Made by a program: the position numbers and the translations under genes. From Colletes latitarsis (taxonomy: Eukaryota; Arthropoda; Insecta; Hymenoptera; Colletidae): 64,000 bases of DNA. Location of the stretch: positions 15,687,501 to 15,751,500 of the forward strand of contig NC_135137.1 of the NCBI RefSeq assembly GCF_051014445.1. The letters run 5' to 3'. Numbering within the stretch: the first letter of the stretch is position 1; every line of letters begins with the position of its first letter. The notes under the pieces were generated by a model. It was given only the letters and a program-made list of their open reading frames with translations. It was not told the origin of the DNA and searched no databases. Positions 10,603-25,205 of this stretch are shown here, in pieces.

Positions 10603-12811
10603 ACTGAAACAGTCGACTGAACCTGGTCTCGATCAATATTTCAGAGGATAACGCATCAGATGTCTGGGTTAGGTCTGGGATTTGCCCTCTTCAGTCTCAT
10701 ACTTTCGCATTCTTCACATACTTCTTGAACAGATCCTGGGTTTCTTCTGGTTGGGATCACATAGTAATGTGTTACAACACTGAAACAGACGACTAAACCT
10801 GGTCACGATCAATATTTTAGGGGATAACGCATGTCAGGACTAGGTTAGGTCTGGGATTTGCACTCATCAGGCTCATACTTTCGCATATTTCTCATACTTG
10901 ATGGCCAGATTCTGGGCTTTCTCCGGTATGGGTCACGTACTAATGTGGTACCACACTGAAACAGTCGACTAAACCTGGTCACGATCGATATTTTAGGGGA
11001 TAACGCATGTTAAGTATAGGTTAGGTCTGGGATTTGCTCTCATCAGGCTCATACTTTCGCATATTTATCAATCATGTTCGCCAGATCCTGGGCTTCCACT
11101 GGTTTGGATCACGTAGTAATGGGGTACCACACTGAAACAGACGACTAAACCTGGTCACGATCAATATTTTAGGGGATAACGCATGTTAGGTCTAGGTTAG
11201 GCCTGGGATTTGCCCTCATCAGACTCATACTTTCGCTTTCTTTACGTACTTCTTGAAATGATCCTGGGTTTTTTCTGGTTGGGATCACGTTGTAATGTGG
11301 TACCACACTGAAACAGTCGATTAAACCTGGTTTCGATCAATATTTTAGAGGATAACTCATGTTAGGTCTGGGTTAGGTCTAGGATTTGCCGTCATCAGGC
11401 TCATACTTTCGCATATTTCTCATACTTGATGGCCAGATTCTGGGCTTTTTCCGGTATGGAACACGTGGTAATGTGGTACCACACTGAAACAGTCAATTAA
11501 GCCTAGTCTGGGTCAACCTTTCAAAGGATAACGCATGTTAGGTATAGGTTAGGTCTGGGATTTGCTCACATCAGGCTCATACTTTCGCATATTTAGCAAT
11601 CTTGTTGGCCAGATCCTGGGCTTCCACTGGTTTGGATCACATAGTAATGTGTTACCACACTGAAACAGTCGATTAAACCTGGTTTCGATCAATATTTTAG
11701 AGGATAACTCATGTTAGGTCTGGGTTAGGTCTAGGATTTGCCGTCATCAGGCTCATACTTTCGCATATTTCTCATACTTGATGGCCAGATTCTGGGCTTT
11801 TTCCGGTATGGGACACGTGGTAATGTGGTACCACACTGAAACAGTCAATTAAGCCTAGTCTGGGTCAACATTTCAAAGGATAACGCATGTTAGGTATAGG
11901 TTAGGTCTGGGATTTGCTCACATCAGGCTCATACTTTCGCATATTTAGCAATCTTGTTGGCCAGATCCTGGGCTTCCACTGGTTTGGATCACGTTGTAAT
12001 GTGGTACCACACTGAAACAGTCAATTATACCCGGTTTCGATCAATATTTTAGAGGATAACACATGTTAGATCTAGGTTAGGTCTGAGATTTGCACTCATC
12101 AGGCTCATACTTTCGCATATTTATCAATATTGTTGGCCAGATACTGGGCTTCCACTGGTTTGGATCACGTAGTAATGTGGTACCACACTGAAACAGTCGA
12201 CTAAACCTGGTCACGATAAATATTTTAGGGGATAACGCATGTTAGATATAGGTTAGGTCTGGGATTTGCTCTCATCAGGCTCATACTTTCGCATTCTTCA
12301 CATACTTCTTGAACAGATCCTGGGCTTTTTCTGGTTGGGATCACATAGTAATGTGTTACCACACTCAAACAGTCGATTAAACCCGGTTTCCATCAATATT
12401 TTAGAGGATAACTCATGTTAGGTCTGGGTTAGGTCTAGGATTTGCCGTCATCAGGCTCATACTTTCGCATATTTCTGATACTTGTTGGCTAGATTCTGGG
12501 CTTTTTCCGGTATGGGACACGTGGTAATGTGGTACGACACTGAAACAGTCAATTAAGCCTAGTCTGGGTCAACATTTCAAAGGATAACGCATGTTAGGTA
12601 TAGGGTAGGTCTGGGATTTGCTCTCATCAGGCTCATACTTTCGCATATTTCTCATACTTGATGGCCAGATTCTGGGCTTTTTCCGGTATGGGTCACGTGG
12701 TAATGTGGTACCACACTGAAACAGTCAATTAAGCCTAGTCTGGGTCAACATTTCAAAGGATAACGCATGTTAGGTATAGATTTGGTCTGGGATTTGCCCT
12801 CATCAGACTCA

Positions 12812-13700
12812 TACGTTCGCATATGTCTCATACTTGATGGCCAGATTCTGGGCTTTCTCCGGTATGGGTCACGTAGTAATGTGGTACCACACTGAAACAG
12901 TCGACTAAATCTGGTCATGATCAATATTTTAGGGGATAACGCATGTTAGGTACAGGTTAGGTCTGGGATGTGCTCTCATCAGGCTCATACGTTCGCATAT
13001 GTCTCATACTTGATGGCCAGATTCTGGGCTTTCTCCGGTATGGGTCACGTAGTAATGTGGTACCACACTGAAACAGTCGACTAAATCTGGTCATGATCAA
13101 TATTTTAGGGGATAACGCATGTTAGGTATAGGTTAGGTCTGGGATTTGCTCTCATCAGGCTCATACTTTCGTATATTTATCAATCATGGTCGCCAGATCC
13201 TGGGCTTCCACTGGTTTGGATCACGTAGTAATGGGGTACGACACTGGAACAGACGACTAAACCTGGTCACGATCAATATTTTAGGGGATAACGCATGTTA
13301 GGTCTAGGTTAGGTCTGGGATTTGCACTAATCAGACTCATACTTTCGCATTCTTTACGTACTTCTTGAACAGATCCTGGGTTCTTTCTGGTTGGGATCAC
13401 GTTGTAATGTGTTACCACACTGAAACAGTCGACTAAACTTGGTCACGATCAATATTTTAGAGGATAACGCATGTTAGGTATAGGTTAGGTCTGGGATTTG
13501 CTCTCATCAGGCTCATACTTTCGTATATTTATCAATCATGGTCGCCAGATCCTGGGCTTCCACTGGTTTGGATCACGTAGTAATGGGGTACGACACTGGA
13601 ACAGACGACTAAACCTGGTCACGATCAATATTTTAGGGGATAACGCATGTTAGGTCTAGGTTAGGTCTGGGATTTGCACTCATCAGGCTCATACTTTCGC
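12812..13700 (+). repeat. Local single- and double-monomer duplications
   Basis: A monomer with CATACGTTCGCATATGTCTC is present at 12,812 and again 176 bp later. A monomer pair beginning with TTTCGTATATTTATC at about 13,170 repeats at about 13,522 (352 bp). Both share the rare TCATGGTCGCC variant. These are small, recent-looking expansions inside the left part of the 29-mer repeat. Confidence 0.7.
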
Positions 13701-14389
13701 ATATTTCTCATACTTGTTGGCCAGATTCTGGGCTTTCTCCGGTATGGGTCACGTAGTAATGTGGTACCACACTGAAACAGTCGACTAAACCTGGTCTCGA
13801 TCAATATTTCAGAGGATAACGCATGTTAGGTCTAGGTTAGGCCTGGGATTTGCCCTCATCAGACTCATACTTTCGCATTCTTTACGTACTTCTTGAACAG
13901 ATCCTGGGTTCTTTCTGGTTGGGATCACGTTGTAATGTGTTACCACACTGAAACAGTCGACTAAACTTGGTCACGATCAATATTTTAGAGGATAACGCAT
14001 GTTAGGTATAGGTTAGGTCTGGGATTTGCTCTCATCAGGCTCATACTTTCGTATATTTATCAATCATGTTCGCCAGATCCTGGGCTTCCACTGGTTTGGA
14101 TCACGTAGTAATGGGGTACGACACTGGAACAGACGACTAAACCTGGTTTCGATCAATATTTTAGAGGATAACTCATGTTAGGTTTGGGGTAGGTCTGGGA
14201 TTTGCACTCATCAGGCTCATACTTTCGCATATTTCTCATACTTGTTGGCCAGATTCTGGGCTTTCTCCGGTATGGGTCACGTAGTAATGTGGTACCACAC
14301 TGAAACAGACGACTAAACCTGGTCACGATCAATATTTTAGGGGATAACGCATGTTAGGTCTAGGTTAGGTCTGGGATTTGCCCTCATCA

Positions 14390-16855
14390 GGCTCATACTT
14401 TCGCATATTTCTCATACTCGATGGCCAGATTCTGGGCTATTTCCGGTATGGGTCACGTAGTAATGTGGCACCACACTGAAACAGTCGACCAAACCTGGTC
14501 ACGATCAATATTTTAGGGGATAACGCATGTTAGGTCTAGGTTAGGTCTGGGATTTGCACTCATCAGGCTCATACTTTCGCATATTTCTCATACTTGATGA
14601 CCAGATTCTGGGCTTTCGCCGGTATGGGTCACGTAGTAATGTGGTACCACACTGAAACAGTCGACTAAACTTGGTCACGATCAATATTTTAGGGGATAAC
14701 GCATGTTAGGTCTAGGTTAGGTCTGGGATTTGCACTAATCAGGCTCATACTTTCGCATATTTCTCATACTTGATGGCCAGATTCTGGGCTTTCTCCGGTA
14801 TAGGTCACGTAGTAATGTGGTACCACACTGAAACAGTCGACTAAACCTGGTCTCGATCAACATTTCAAAGGATAACGCATGTTAGGTATAGGTTAGGTCT
14901 GGGATTTGCTCTCATCTGGCTCATATTTTCGCATATTTATCAATCTTGTTGGCCAGATCCTGGGCTTCCACTGGCTTGGATCAGATAGTAATGTGGTACC
15001 ACAATGAGACAGTCAATTAAACCTGGTTTCGATCAATATTTTAGAGGATAACACACGTTAGGTCAAGGTTAGGTCTGGGATTTGCACTCATCAGGCTCAT
15101 ACTTTCGCATGTTTCTCATACTTGATGGCCAGATTCTGGGCTTTTTTTGGCTTGGATCACGTAGTAATGTGGTACCACACTGAAACAGTCCATGAAACCT
15201 GGTTTCGATCAATATCTTAGCGGATAACGCATGTTAGGTCTAGGTTAGGTCTGGGATTTGCTCTCATCAGGCTCATACTTTCGCATATTTCTCATACTTG
15301 ATGGCCGGATTCTGGGCTTTTTCCGGTATGGATCACGTAGTAATGTGATACCACACTGAAACAGTCGACTAAACCTGGTCCCGATCAATATTTCAGAGGA
15401 TAACGCATGAGATGTCTGGGTTAGGTCTGGGATTTGCCCTCTCCAGTCTCATACTTTCGCATTCTTCACATACTTCTTGAACAGATCCTGGGTTTTTTCT
15501 GGTTGGGATCACATAGTAATGTGTTACAACACTGAAACAGTCGATTAAACCTGGTTTCGATCAATGTTTTAGAGGATAACTCATGTTAGGTCTGGGTTAG
15601 GTCTAGGATTTGCCCTCATCAGGCTCATACTTTCGCATATTTCTCATACTTGATGGCCAGATTCTGGGCTATTTCCGGTATGGGTCACGTAGTAATGTGG
15701 CACCACACTGAAACAGTCGACCAAACCTGGTCACGATCAATATTTTAGGGGATAACGCATGTTAGGTCTAGGTTAGGTCTGGGATTTGCACTCATCAGGC
15801 TCATACTTTCGCATATTTCTCATACTTGATGACCAGATTCTGGGCTTTCGCCGGTATGGGTCACGTAGTAATATGGTACCACACTGAAACAGTCGACTAA
15901 ACTTGGTCACGATCAATATTTTAGGGGATAGCGCATGTTAGGTCTAGGTTAGGTCTGGGATTTGCACTAATCAGGCTCATACTTTCGCATATTTCTCATA
16001 CTTGATGGCCAGATTCTGGGCTTTCTCCGGTATAGGTCACGTAGTAATGTGGTACCACACTGAAACAGTCGACTAAACCTGGTCTCGATCAACATTTCAA
16101 AGGATGACGCATGTTAGGTATAGGTTAGGTCTGGGATTTGCTCTCATCTGGCTCATATTTTAGCATATTTATCAATCTTGTTGGCCAGATCCTGGGCTTC
16201 CACTGGCTTGGATCAGATAGTAATGTGGTACCACAATGAGACAGTCAATTAAACCTGGTTTCGATCAATATTTTAGAGGATAACACACGTTAGGTCAAGG
16301 TTAGGTCTGGGATTTGCACTCATCAGGCTCATACTTTCGCATGTTTCTCATACTTGATGGCCAGATTCTGGGCTTTTTTTGGCTTGGATCACGTAGTAAT
16401 GTGGTACCACACTGAAACAGTCTATTAAACCTGGTTTCGATCAATATCTTAGCGGATAACGCATGTTAGGTCTAGGTTAGGTCTGGGATTTGCTCTCATC
16501 AGGCTCATACTTTCGCATATTTCTCATACTTGATGGCCGGATTCTGAGCTTTTTCCGGTATGGATCACGTAGTAATGTGATACCACACTGAAACGGTCGA
16601 CTAAACCTGGTCTCGATCAATATTTCAGAGGATAACGCATGAGATGTCTGGGTTAGGTCTGGGATTTGCCCTCTCCAGTCTCATACTTTCGCATTCTTCA
16701 CATACTTCTTGAACAGATCCTGGGTTTTTTCTGGTTGGGATCACATAGTAATGTGTTACAACACTGAAACAGTCGATTAAAGCTGGTTTCGATCAATGTT
16801 TTAGAGGATAACTCATGTTAGGTCTGGGTTAGGTCTAGGATTTGCCCTCATCAGG
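14390..16855 (+). repeat. Tandem duplication of seven monomers (2 x 1,232 bp)
   Basis: The rare marker GGCACCACACTG occurs at 14467 and 15699, and CAGATAGTAA at 14982 and 16214, both 1,232 bp (7 x 176) apart. The first copy spans about 14,390-15,622 and the second about 15,623-16,855. Only scattered single-base differences separate them, such as GGGGATAGCGC and AAAGGATGACGC in the second copy. Confidence 0.8.
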
Positions 16856-17923
16856 CTCATACATTCGCATATTTCTCATACTTGTTGGCCAGATTCTGGG
16901 CTTTTTCCGGTATGGGTCACGTGGTAATGTGGTACCACACTGACACAGTCAATTAAACCTGGTTTCGATCAACATTTTAGACGATAACACATGTTAGGAC
17001 TAGGTTAGGTCTAGGATTTGCACTCATCAGGCTCATACTTTCGCATTCTTCACATACTTCTTGAACAGATCCTGGGTTTTTTCTGGTTCGGATCACATAG
17101 TAATGTGTTACCACACTGAAACAGTCGATTAAACCTGGTGTCGATCACTGTTTTAGAGAATAAATCATGTTAGGTCTAGGTTTGGCCTGGGATTTGCCCT
17201 CATCAGACTCATACTTTCGCATATTTCTCATACTTGATGGCCAGATTCTGAGCTTTCTCCGGTATGGGTCACGTACTAATGTGGTACCACACTGAAACAG
17301 TCGACTAAACCTGGTCACGATCAATATTTTAGGGGATAACGCATGTTAGGTATATGTTAGGTCTGGGATTTGCTCTCATCAGGCTCATACTTTCGCATAT
17401 TTATCAATCATGTTCGCCAGATCCTGGGCTTCCACTGGTTTGGATCACGTAGTAATGGGGTACCACACTGAAACAGACGACTAAACTTGGTCACGATCAA
17501 TATTTTAGGGGATAACGCATGTTAGGTCTAGGTTAGGCCTGGGATTTGCCCTCATCAGACTCATACTTTCGCATTCTTCACATACTTCTTGAACAGATCC
17601 TGGGGTTTTTCTGGTTCGGACCACATAGTAATGTGTTACCACACTGAAACAGTCGATTAAACCTGGTTTCGATCAATATTTTAGAGGATAACTCATGTTA
17701 GGTCTGGGTTAGGTCTAGGATTTGCCGTCATGAGGCTCATACTTTCGCATATTTCTCATACTTGAAGGCCAGATTCTGGGCTTTTTCCGGTATGGGACAC
17801 GTGGTAATGTGGTACCACACTGAAACAGTCAATTAAGCCTAATCTGGGTCAACATTTCAAAGGATAACGCATGTTAGGCCTAGGTAAGGTCTGGGATTTG
17901 CACTCATCAGGATCATACTTTCG

Positions 17924-19230
17924 CATATTTCTCATACTTGATGGCCAGATTCTGACCTTTTTTTTGCTTGGATCACGAGGTAATGGGGTACCACACTGAA
18001 ACACTCAATTAAGCCTAGTCTGGGTCAAGATTTCAAAGGATAACGCATGTTAGGTACAGGTTAGGTCTGGGATTTGCTCTCATCAGGCTCATACTTTCGC
18101 ATTCTTCACATACTTCTTGAACAGATCCTGGGCTTTTTCTGGTTGGGATCACATAGTAATGTGTTACCACACTCAAACAGTCGATTAAACCTGGTTTCGA
18201 TGAATGTTTTAGAGGATAACTCATGTTAGGTCTGGGTTAAGTCTAGGATTTGCCGTCATCGGGCTCATACTTTCGCATATTTCTCATACTTGTTGGCCAG
18301 ATTCTGGGCTTTTTCCGGTATGGGACACGTGGTAATGTGGTACCACACTGAAACAGTCAATTAAGCCTAGTCTGGATCAACATTTCAAAGAATAACGCAT
18401 GTTAGGTATAGGTTAGGTCTGGGATTTGCTCTCATCAGGCTCATACTTTCGCATATTTCTCATACTTGATGGCCAGATTCTGGGCTTTTTCCGGTATGGG
18501 TCACGTTGTAATGTGGTACCACACTGAAACAGTCGACTAAGCTTGGTCACGATCAATATTTTAGAGGATAACGCATGTTAGGTATAGGTTAGGTCTGGGA
18601 TTTGCTCTCATCAGGCTCATACTTTCGCATATTTATCAATCTTGTTGGCCAGATCCTGGGCTTCCACTGGTTTGGATCACGTAGTAATGTGGTACCACAC
18701 TGAAACAGTCGACTAAACCAGGTCAGGATCAATATTTTAGGGGATAACGCATGTTAGGTCTAGGTTAGGTCTGGGATTTGCACTCATCAGGCTCATACTT
18801 TCGCATATTTCTCATACTTGATGGCCAGATTCTGACCATTCTCCGGTATGGGTCACGTAGTAATGTGGTACGACACTGAAACAGTCGACTAAACCTGGTC
18901 ACGATAAATATTTCAGAGGATAACGCATGTTAGGTCTAGGTCAGGCCTGGGATTTGCCCTCATCAGACTCATACTTTCGCATTCTTTACGTACTTCTTGA
19001 ACAGATCCTGGGTTTTTTCTGGTTGGGATCACGTTGTAATGTGGTACCACACTGAAACAGTCGACTAAACCTGGTCACGATCAATATTTTAGGGGATAAC
19101 GCATGTTAGGTCTAGGTTAGGTCTGGGATTTGCACTCATCAGGCTCATACTTTCGCATATTTCTCATACTTGATGGCCAGATTCTGGACTTTCTCCGGTA
19201 TGGGACACGTGGTAATGTGGTACGACACTG
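17924..19230 (+). repeat. Block repeated from about 1,040-2,345
   Basis: This is the right-hand copy of the block described at 1,040. It sits at the right edge of domain A. At about 19,230-19,256 the sequence switches to a CTAAGCTTGCTCACG middle joined to ACACATGTTAGATC, which is the left limit of the large 5.9-kb duplication. Confidence 0.72.
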
Positions 19231-19255
19231 AAACAGTCGACTAAGCTTGCTCACG

Positions 19256-22200
19256 ATCAATATTTTAGAGGATAACACATGTTAGATCTAGGTTAGGTCT
19301 GTGATTTGCACTCATCAGGCTCATACTTTCGCATATTTATCATACTTGATGGCCAGATTCTGAACTTTTTTTTGCTTGGATCACGTAGTAATGGGGTACC
19401 ACACTCAAACAGTCGATTAAACCTGGTTTCGATCAATGTTCTAGAGGATAACTCATGTTAGATCTGGGTTAGGTCTAGGATTTGCCCTCATCAGGCTCAT
19501 ACTTTCGCATATTTCTCATACCTGTTGGCCAGATCCTGGGCTCTTTCTGGTTTGGATCACGTTGTAATGTGGTACCACACTGAAACAGTCGACTAAGCTT
19601 GCTCACGATCAATATTTTAGAGGATAACGCATGATAGGTATAGGTTAGGTCTGGGATTTGCTCTCATCAGGCTCATACTTTCGCATATTTCTCATACTTG
19701 TTGGCCAGATCCTGGGCTCTTTCTGGTTTGGATCACGTTGTAATGTGGTACCACACTGAAACAGTCGACTAAGCTTGGTCACGATCAATATTTTAGAGGA
19801 TAACGCATGTTAGGTATAGGTTAGGTCTGGGATTTGGTCTCATCAGGCTTATACTTTCGCATATTTATCAATATTGTTGGCCAGATTCTGATCTTTTTTT
19901 TGCTTGGATCACGTAGTAATGGGGTACCACACTCAAACAGTCGATTAAACCTGGTTTCGATCAATGTTTTAGAGGATAACTCATGTTAGATCTGGGTTAG
20001 GTCTGGGATTTGCCCTCTTCAGTCTCATACTTTCGCATTCTTCACATACTTCTTGAACAGATCCTGGGCTTTTTCTGGTTGGGATCACATAGTAATGTGT
20101 TACCACACTCAAACAGTCGATTAAACCCGGTTTCCATCAATGTTTTAGAGGATAACTCATGTTAGGTCTGGGTTAGGTCTAGGATTTGCCGTCATCAGGC
20201 TCATACTTTCGCATATTTCTGATACTTGTAGGCCAGATTCTGGGCTTTTTCCGGTATGGGACACGTGGTAATGTGGTACGACACTGAAACAGTCAAATAA
20301 GCCTAGTCTGGGTCAACATTTCAAAGGATAACGCATGTTAGGTATAGGTTAGGTCTGGGATTTGCTCTCATCAGGCTCATACTTTCGCATATTTCTCATA
20401 CTTGATGGCCAGATTCTGGGCTTTTTCCGGTATGGGTCACGTAGTAATGTGGTACCACACTGAAACAGTCAATTAAGCCTAGTCTGGGTCAACCTTTCAA
20501 AGGATAACGCATGTTAGGTATAGATTTGGTCTGGGATTTGCCCTCATCAGACTCATACTTCCGCATTCTTCACGTACTTCTTGAACAGATCCTGGGTTTT
20601 TTCTGGTTGGGATCACGTTGTAATGTGGTACCACACTGAAACAGTCGACTAAACCTGGTCACGATCAATATCATAGCGGATAACGCATGTTAGGTCTTGG
20701 TTAGGTCTGGGATTTGCTCTCATCAGGCTCATACTTTCGCATATTTCTCATACTTGTTGGCCAGATCCAGGGCTTTTTCTGGTTTCGATCACGTTGTGAT
20801 GTGGTACCACACAGACACAGTCGACTAAACCTGGTCACGATCAATATTTTAGAGAATAACGCATGTTAGGTACAGGTTAGGTCTGGGATGTGCTCTCATC
20901 AGGCTCATACGTTCGCATATTTCTCATACTTGATGGCCAGATTCTGGGCTTTCTCCGGTATGGGTCACGTAGTTATGTGGTACCCCACTGAAACAGTCGA
21001 CTAAACCTGGCCATGATGAATATTTTAGGGGATAACGCATGTTAGGCCTAGGTTAGGTCTGGGATTTGCACTCATCAGTCTCATACTTTTGCATATTTCA
21101 GATACTTGATGGCCAGATTCTGGGCTTTTTTTGGCTTGGATCACGTAGTAATGGGGCACCACACTGAAACAGTCTATTAAACCTGGTATCGATCAATATC
21201 TTAGAGGATAACGCATGTTAGGTCTAGGTTAGGTCTGGGATTTGCTCTCATCAGGCTCATACTTTCGCATATTTCTCATACTTATTGGCCAGATCCTGGG
21301 CTTTTTCTGGTTTGGATCACGTTGTAATGTGGTACCACACTGAAACAGTCGACTAAGCTTGGTCACGATCAATATTTTAGAGGATAACGCATGTTAGGTA
21401 TAGGTTAGGTCTGGGATTTGCTCTCATCAGGCTCATACTTTCGCATATTTATCAATCTTGTTGGCCAGATCCTGTGCTTCCACTGGTTTGGATCACGTAG
21501 TAATGTGGTACCACACTGAAACAGTCGACTAAACCTGGTCACGATCAATATTTTAGGGGATAACGCATGTTAGGTATAGGTTAGGTCTGGGATTTGCTCT
21601 CATCAGGCTCATACTTTCGCATTCCTCACATACTTCTTGAACAGATCCTGGGCTTTTTCTGGTTGGGATCACATAGTAATGTGCTACCACACTCAAACAG
21701 TCGATTAAACCTGGTTTCGATCAATGTTTTAGAGGATAACTCATGTTAGGTCTGGGTTAGGTCTAGGATTTGCCGTCATCAGGCTCATACTTTCGCATAT
21801 TTCTCATACTTGTTGGCCAGATTCTGGGCTTTTTCCGGTATGGGACACGTGGTAATGTGGTACCACACTGAAACAGTCAATGAAGCCTAGTCTGGGTCAA
21901 CATTTCAAAGGATAACGCATGTTAGGTATAGGTTAGGTCTGGGATTTGCTCTCATCAGACTCATACTTTCGCATATTTCTCATACTTGATGGCCAGATTC
22001 TGGGCTTTTTCCGGTATGGGTCACGTCGTAATGTGGTACCACACTGAAACAGTCAATTAAGCCTAGTCAGGGTCAACATTTCAAAGGATAACGTATGTTA
22101 GGTATAGATTTGGTTTGGGATTTGCCCTCATCAGACTCATACTTTCGCATTCTTCACGTACTTCTTGAACAGATCCTGGGTTTTTTCTGGTAGGGATCAC

Positions 22201-25200
22201 GTTGCAATGTGGTACCACACTGAAACAGTCGACTAAACCTGGTCACGATCAATATTTTATGGGATTACGCATGTTAGGTATAGGTTAGGTCTGGGATTTG
22301 CTCTCATCAGGCTCATACTTTCGCATATTTATCAATCTTGTTGGCCAGATCCTCGGCTTCCACTGGTTTGGATCACGTAGTAATGTGGTGCCACACTGAA
22401 ACAGTCGACTAAACCTGGTCACGATCAATATTTTAGGGGATAACGCATGTTAGGTCTAGGTTAGGTCTGGGATTTGCACTCATCAGGCTCATACTTTCGC
22501 ATATTTCTCATACTTGATGGCCAGATTCTGACCTTTCTCCGGTATGGGTCACGTAGTAATGTGGTACCACACTGAAACAGTCGACTAAACCTGGTCACGA
22601 TCAATATTTTAGGGGATAACGCATGTTAGATATAGGTTAGGTCTGGGATTTGCTCTCATCAGGCTCATACTTTCGCATTCTTCACATACTTCATGAACAG
22701 ATCCTGGGCTTTTTCTGGTTGGGATCACATAGTAATGTGTTACCACACTCAAACAGTCGATTAAACCCGGTTTCCATCAATGTTTTAGAGGATAACTCAT
22801 GTTAGGTCTGGGTTAGGTCTAGGATTTGCCGTCATCAGGCTCATACTTTCGCATATTTCTCATACCTGTTGGCCAGATCCTGGGCTCATTCTGGTTTGGA
22901 TCACGTTGTAATGTGGTACCACACTGAAACAGTCGACTCAGCTTGCTCACGATCAATATTTTAGAGGATAACGCATGATAGGTATAGGTTAGGTCTGGGA
23001 TTTGCTCTCATCAGGCTCATACTTTCGCATATTTATCAATATTGTTGGCCAGATCCTGGGCTTCCACTGGTTTGGATCACGTAGTAATGTGGTACCACAC
23101 TGAAACAGTCGACTAAACCTGGTCACGATCAATATTTTAGGGGATCACGCATGTTAGATATAGGTTAGGTCTGGGATTTGCTCTCATCAGGCTCATACTT
23201 TCGCATTCTTCACATACTTCTTGAACAGATCCTGGGCTTTTTCTGGTTGGGATCACATAGTAATGTGTTACCACACTCAAACAGTCGATTAAACCCGGTT
23301 TCCATCAATGTTTTAGAGGATAACTCATGTTAGGTCTGGGTTAGGTCTAGGATTTGCCGTCATCAGGCTCATACTTTCGCATATTTCTGATACTTGTTGG
23401 CCAGATTCTGGGCTTTTTCCGGTATGGGACACGTGGTAATGTGGTACGACACTGAAACAGTCAAATAAGCCTAGTCTGGGTCAACATTTCAAAGGATAAC
23501 GCATGTTAGGTATAGGTTAGGTCTGGGATTTGCTCTCATCAGGCTCATACTTTCGCATATTTCTCATACTTGATGGCCAGATTCTGGGCTTTTTCCGGTA
23601 TGGGTCACGTGGTAATGTGGTACCACACTGAAACAGTCAATTAAGCCTAGTCTGGGTCAACCTTTCAAAGGATAACGCATGTTAGGTATAGATTTGGTCT
23701 GGGATTTGCCCTCATCAGACCCATACTTCCGCATTCTTCACGTACTTCTTGAGCAGATCCTGGGTTTTTTCTGGTTGGGATCACGTTGTAATGTGGTACC
23801 ACACTGAAACAGTCGACTAAACCTGGTCACGATCAATATCATAGCGGATAACGCATGTTAGGTCTAGGTTAGGTCTGGGATTTGCTCTCATCAGGCTCAT
23901 ACGTTCGCATATTTCTCATACTTGATGGCCAGATTCTGGGCTTTCTCCGGTATGGGTCACGTTGTGATGTGGTACCACACAGACACAGTCGACTAAACCT
24001 GGTCACGATCAATATTTTAGGGGATAACGCATGTTAGGCCTAGGTTAGGTCTGGGATTTGCACTCATCAGTCTCATACTTTTGCATATTTCAGATACTTG
24101 ATGGCCAGATTCTGGGCTTTTTTTGGCTTAGATCACGTAGTAATGGGGCACCACACTGAAACAGTCGACTAAGCTTGGTCACGATCAATATTTTAGAGGA
24201 TAACGCATGTTAGGTATAGGTTAGGTCTGGGATTTGCTCTCATCAGGCTCATACTTTCGCATTCTTCACATACTTCTTGAACAGATCCTGGGCTTTTTCT
24301 GGTTGGGATCACATAGTAATGTGTTACCACACTCAAACAATCGATTAAACCTGGTTTCGATCAATGTTTTAGAGGATAACTCATGTTAGGTCTGGGTTAG
24401 GTCTAGGATTTGCCGTCATCAGGCTCATACTTTCGCATATTTCTCATACTTGTTTGCCAGATTCTGGGCTTTTTCCGGTATGGGACACGTGGTAATGTGG
24501 TACCACACTGAAACAGTCAATGAAGCCTAGTCTGGGTCAACATTTCAAAGGATAACGCATGTTAGGTATAGGTTAGGTCTGGGATTTGCTCTCATCAGAC
24601 TCATACTTTCGCATATTTCTCATACTTGATGGCCAGATTCTGGGCTTTTTCCGGTATGGGTCACGTGGTAATGTGGTACCACACTGAAACAGTCAATTAA
24701 GCCTAGTCTGGGTCAACATTTCAAAGGATAACGCATGTTAGGTATAGATTTGGTTTGGGATTTGCCCTCATCAGACTCATACTTTCGCATTCTTCACGTA
24801 CTTCTTGAACAGATCCTGGGTTTTTTCTGGTAGGGATCACGTTGCAATGTGGTACCACACTGAAACAGTCGACTAAACCTGGTCACGATCAATATTTTAT
24901 GGGATTACGCATGTTAGGTATAGGTTAGGTCTGGGATTTGCTCTCATCAGGCTCATACTTTCGCATATTTATCAATCTTGTTGGCCAGATCCTCGGCTTC
25001 CACTGGTTTGGATCACGTAGTAATGTGGTGCCACACCGAAACAGTCGACTAAACCTGGTCACGATCAATATTTTAGGGGATAACGCATGTTAGGTCTAGG
25101 TTAGGTCTGGGATTTGCACTCATCAGGCTCATACTTTCGCATATTTCTCATACTTGATGGCCAGATTCTGACCTTTCTCCGGTATGGGTCACGTAGTAAT

Positions 25201-25205
25201 GTGGT
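19256..25205 (+). repeat. 5.9-kb block, left copy (partner about 29,112-34,885)
   Basis: Rare markers match in order at an offset of 9,856 to 9,857 bp up to about 22,440 and at 9,681 bp after about 22,616. The drop of 176 bp means the left copy has one extra monomer there. Shared rare variants include CAGGCTTATAC, AGAGAATAACGC, GTAGTTATGTGG with TACCCCAC, GATGAATATTTTAG, CATTCCTCACATAC and TGTGCTACC. I noticed only a few substitutions over nearly 6 kb, so the duplication looks recent. Confidence 0.85.

Noticed and set aside
18033..18224. 63-codon minus-strand open reading frame
   Set aside because: It reads the same repeat sequence as the other minus-strand frames, with a shared stretch of residues in a different order. 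It has no start context, no domain and no conservation beyond the repeat.
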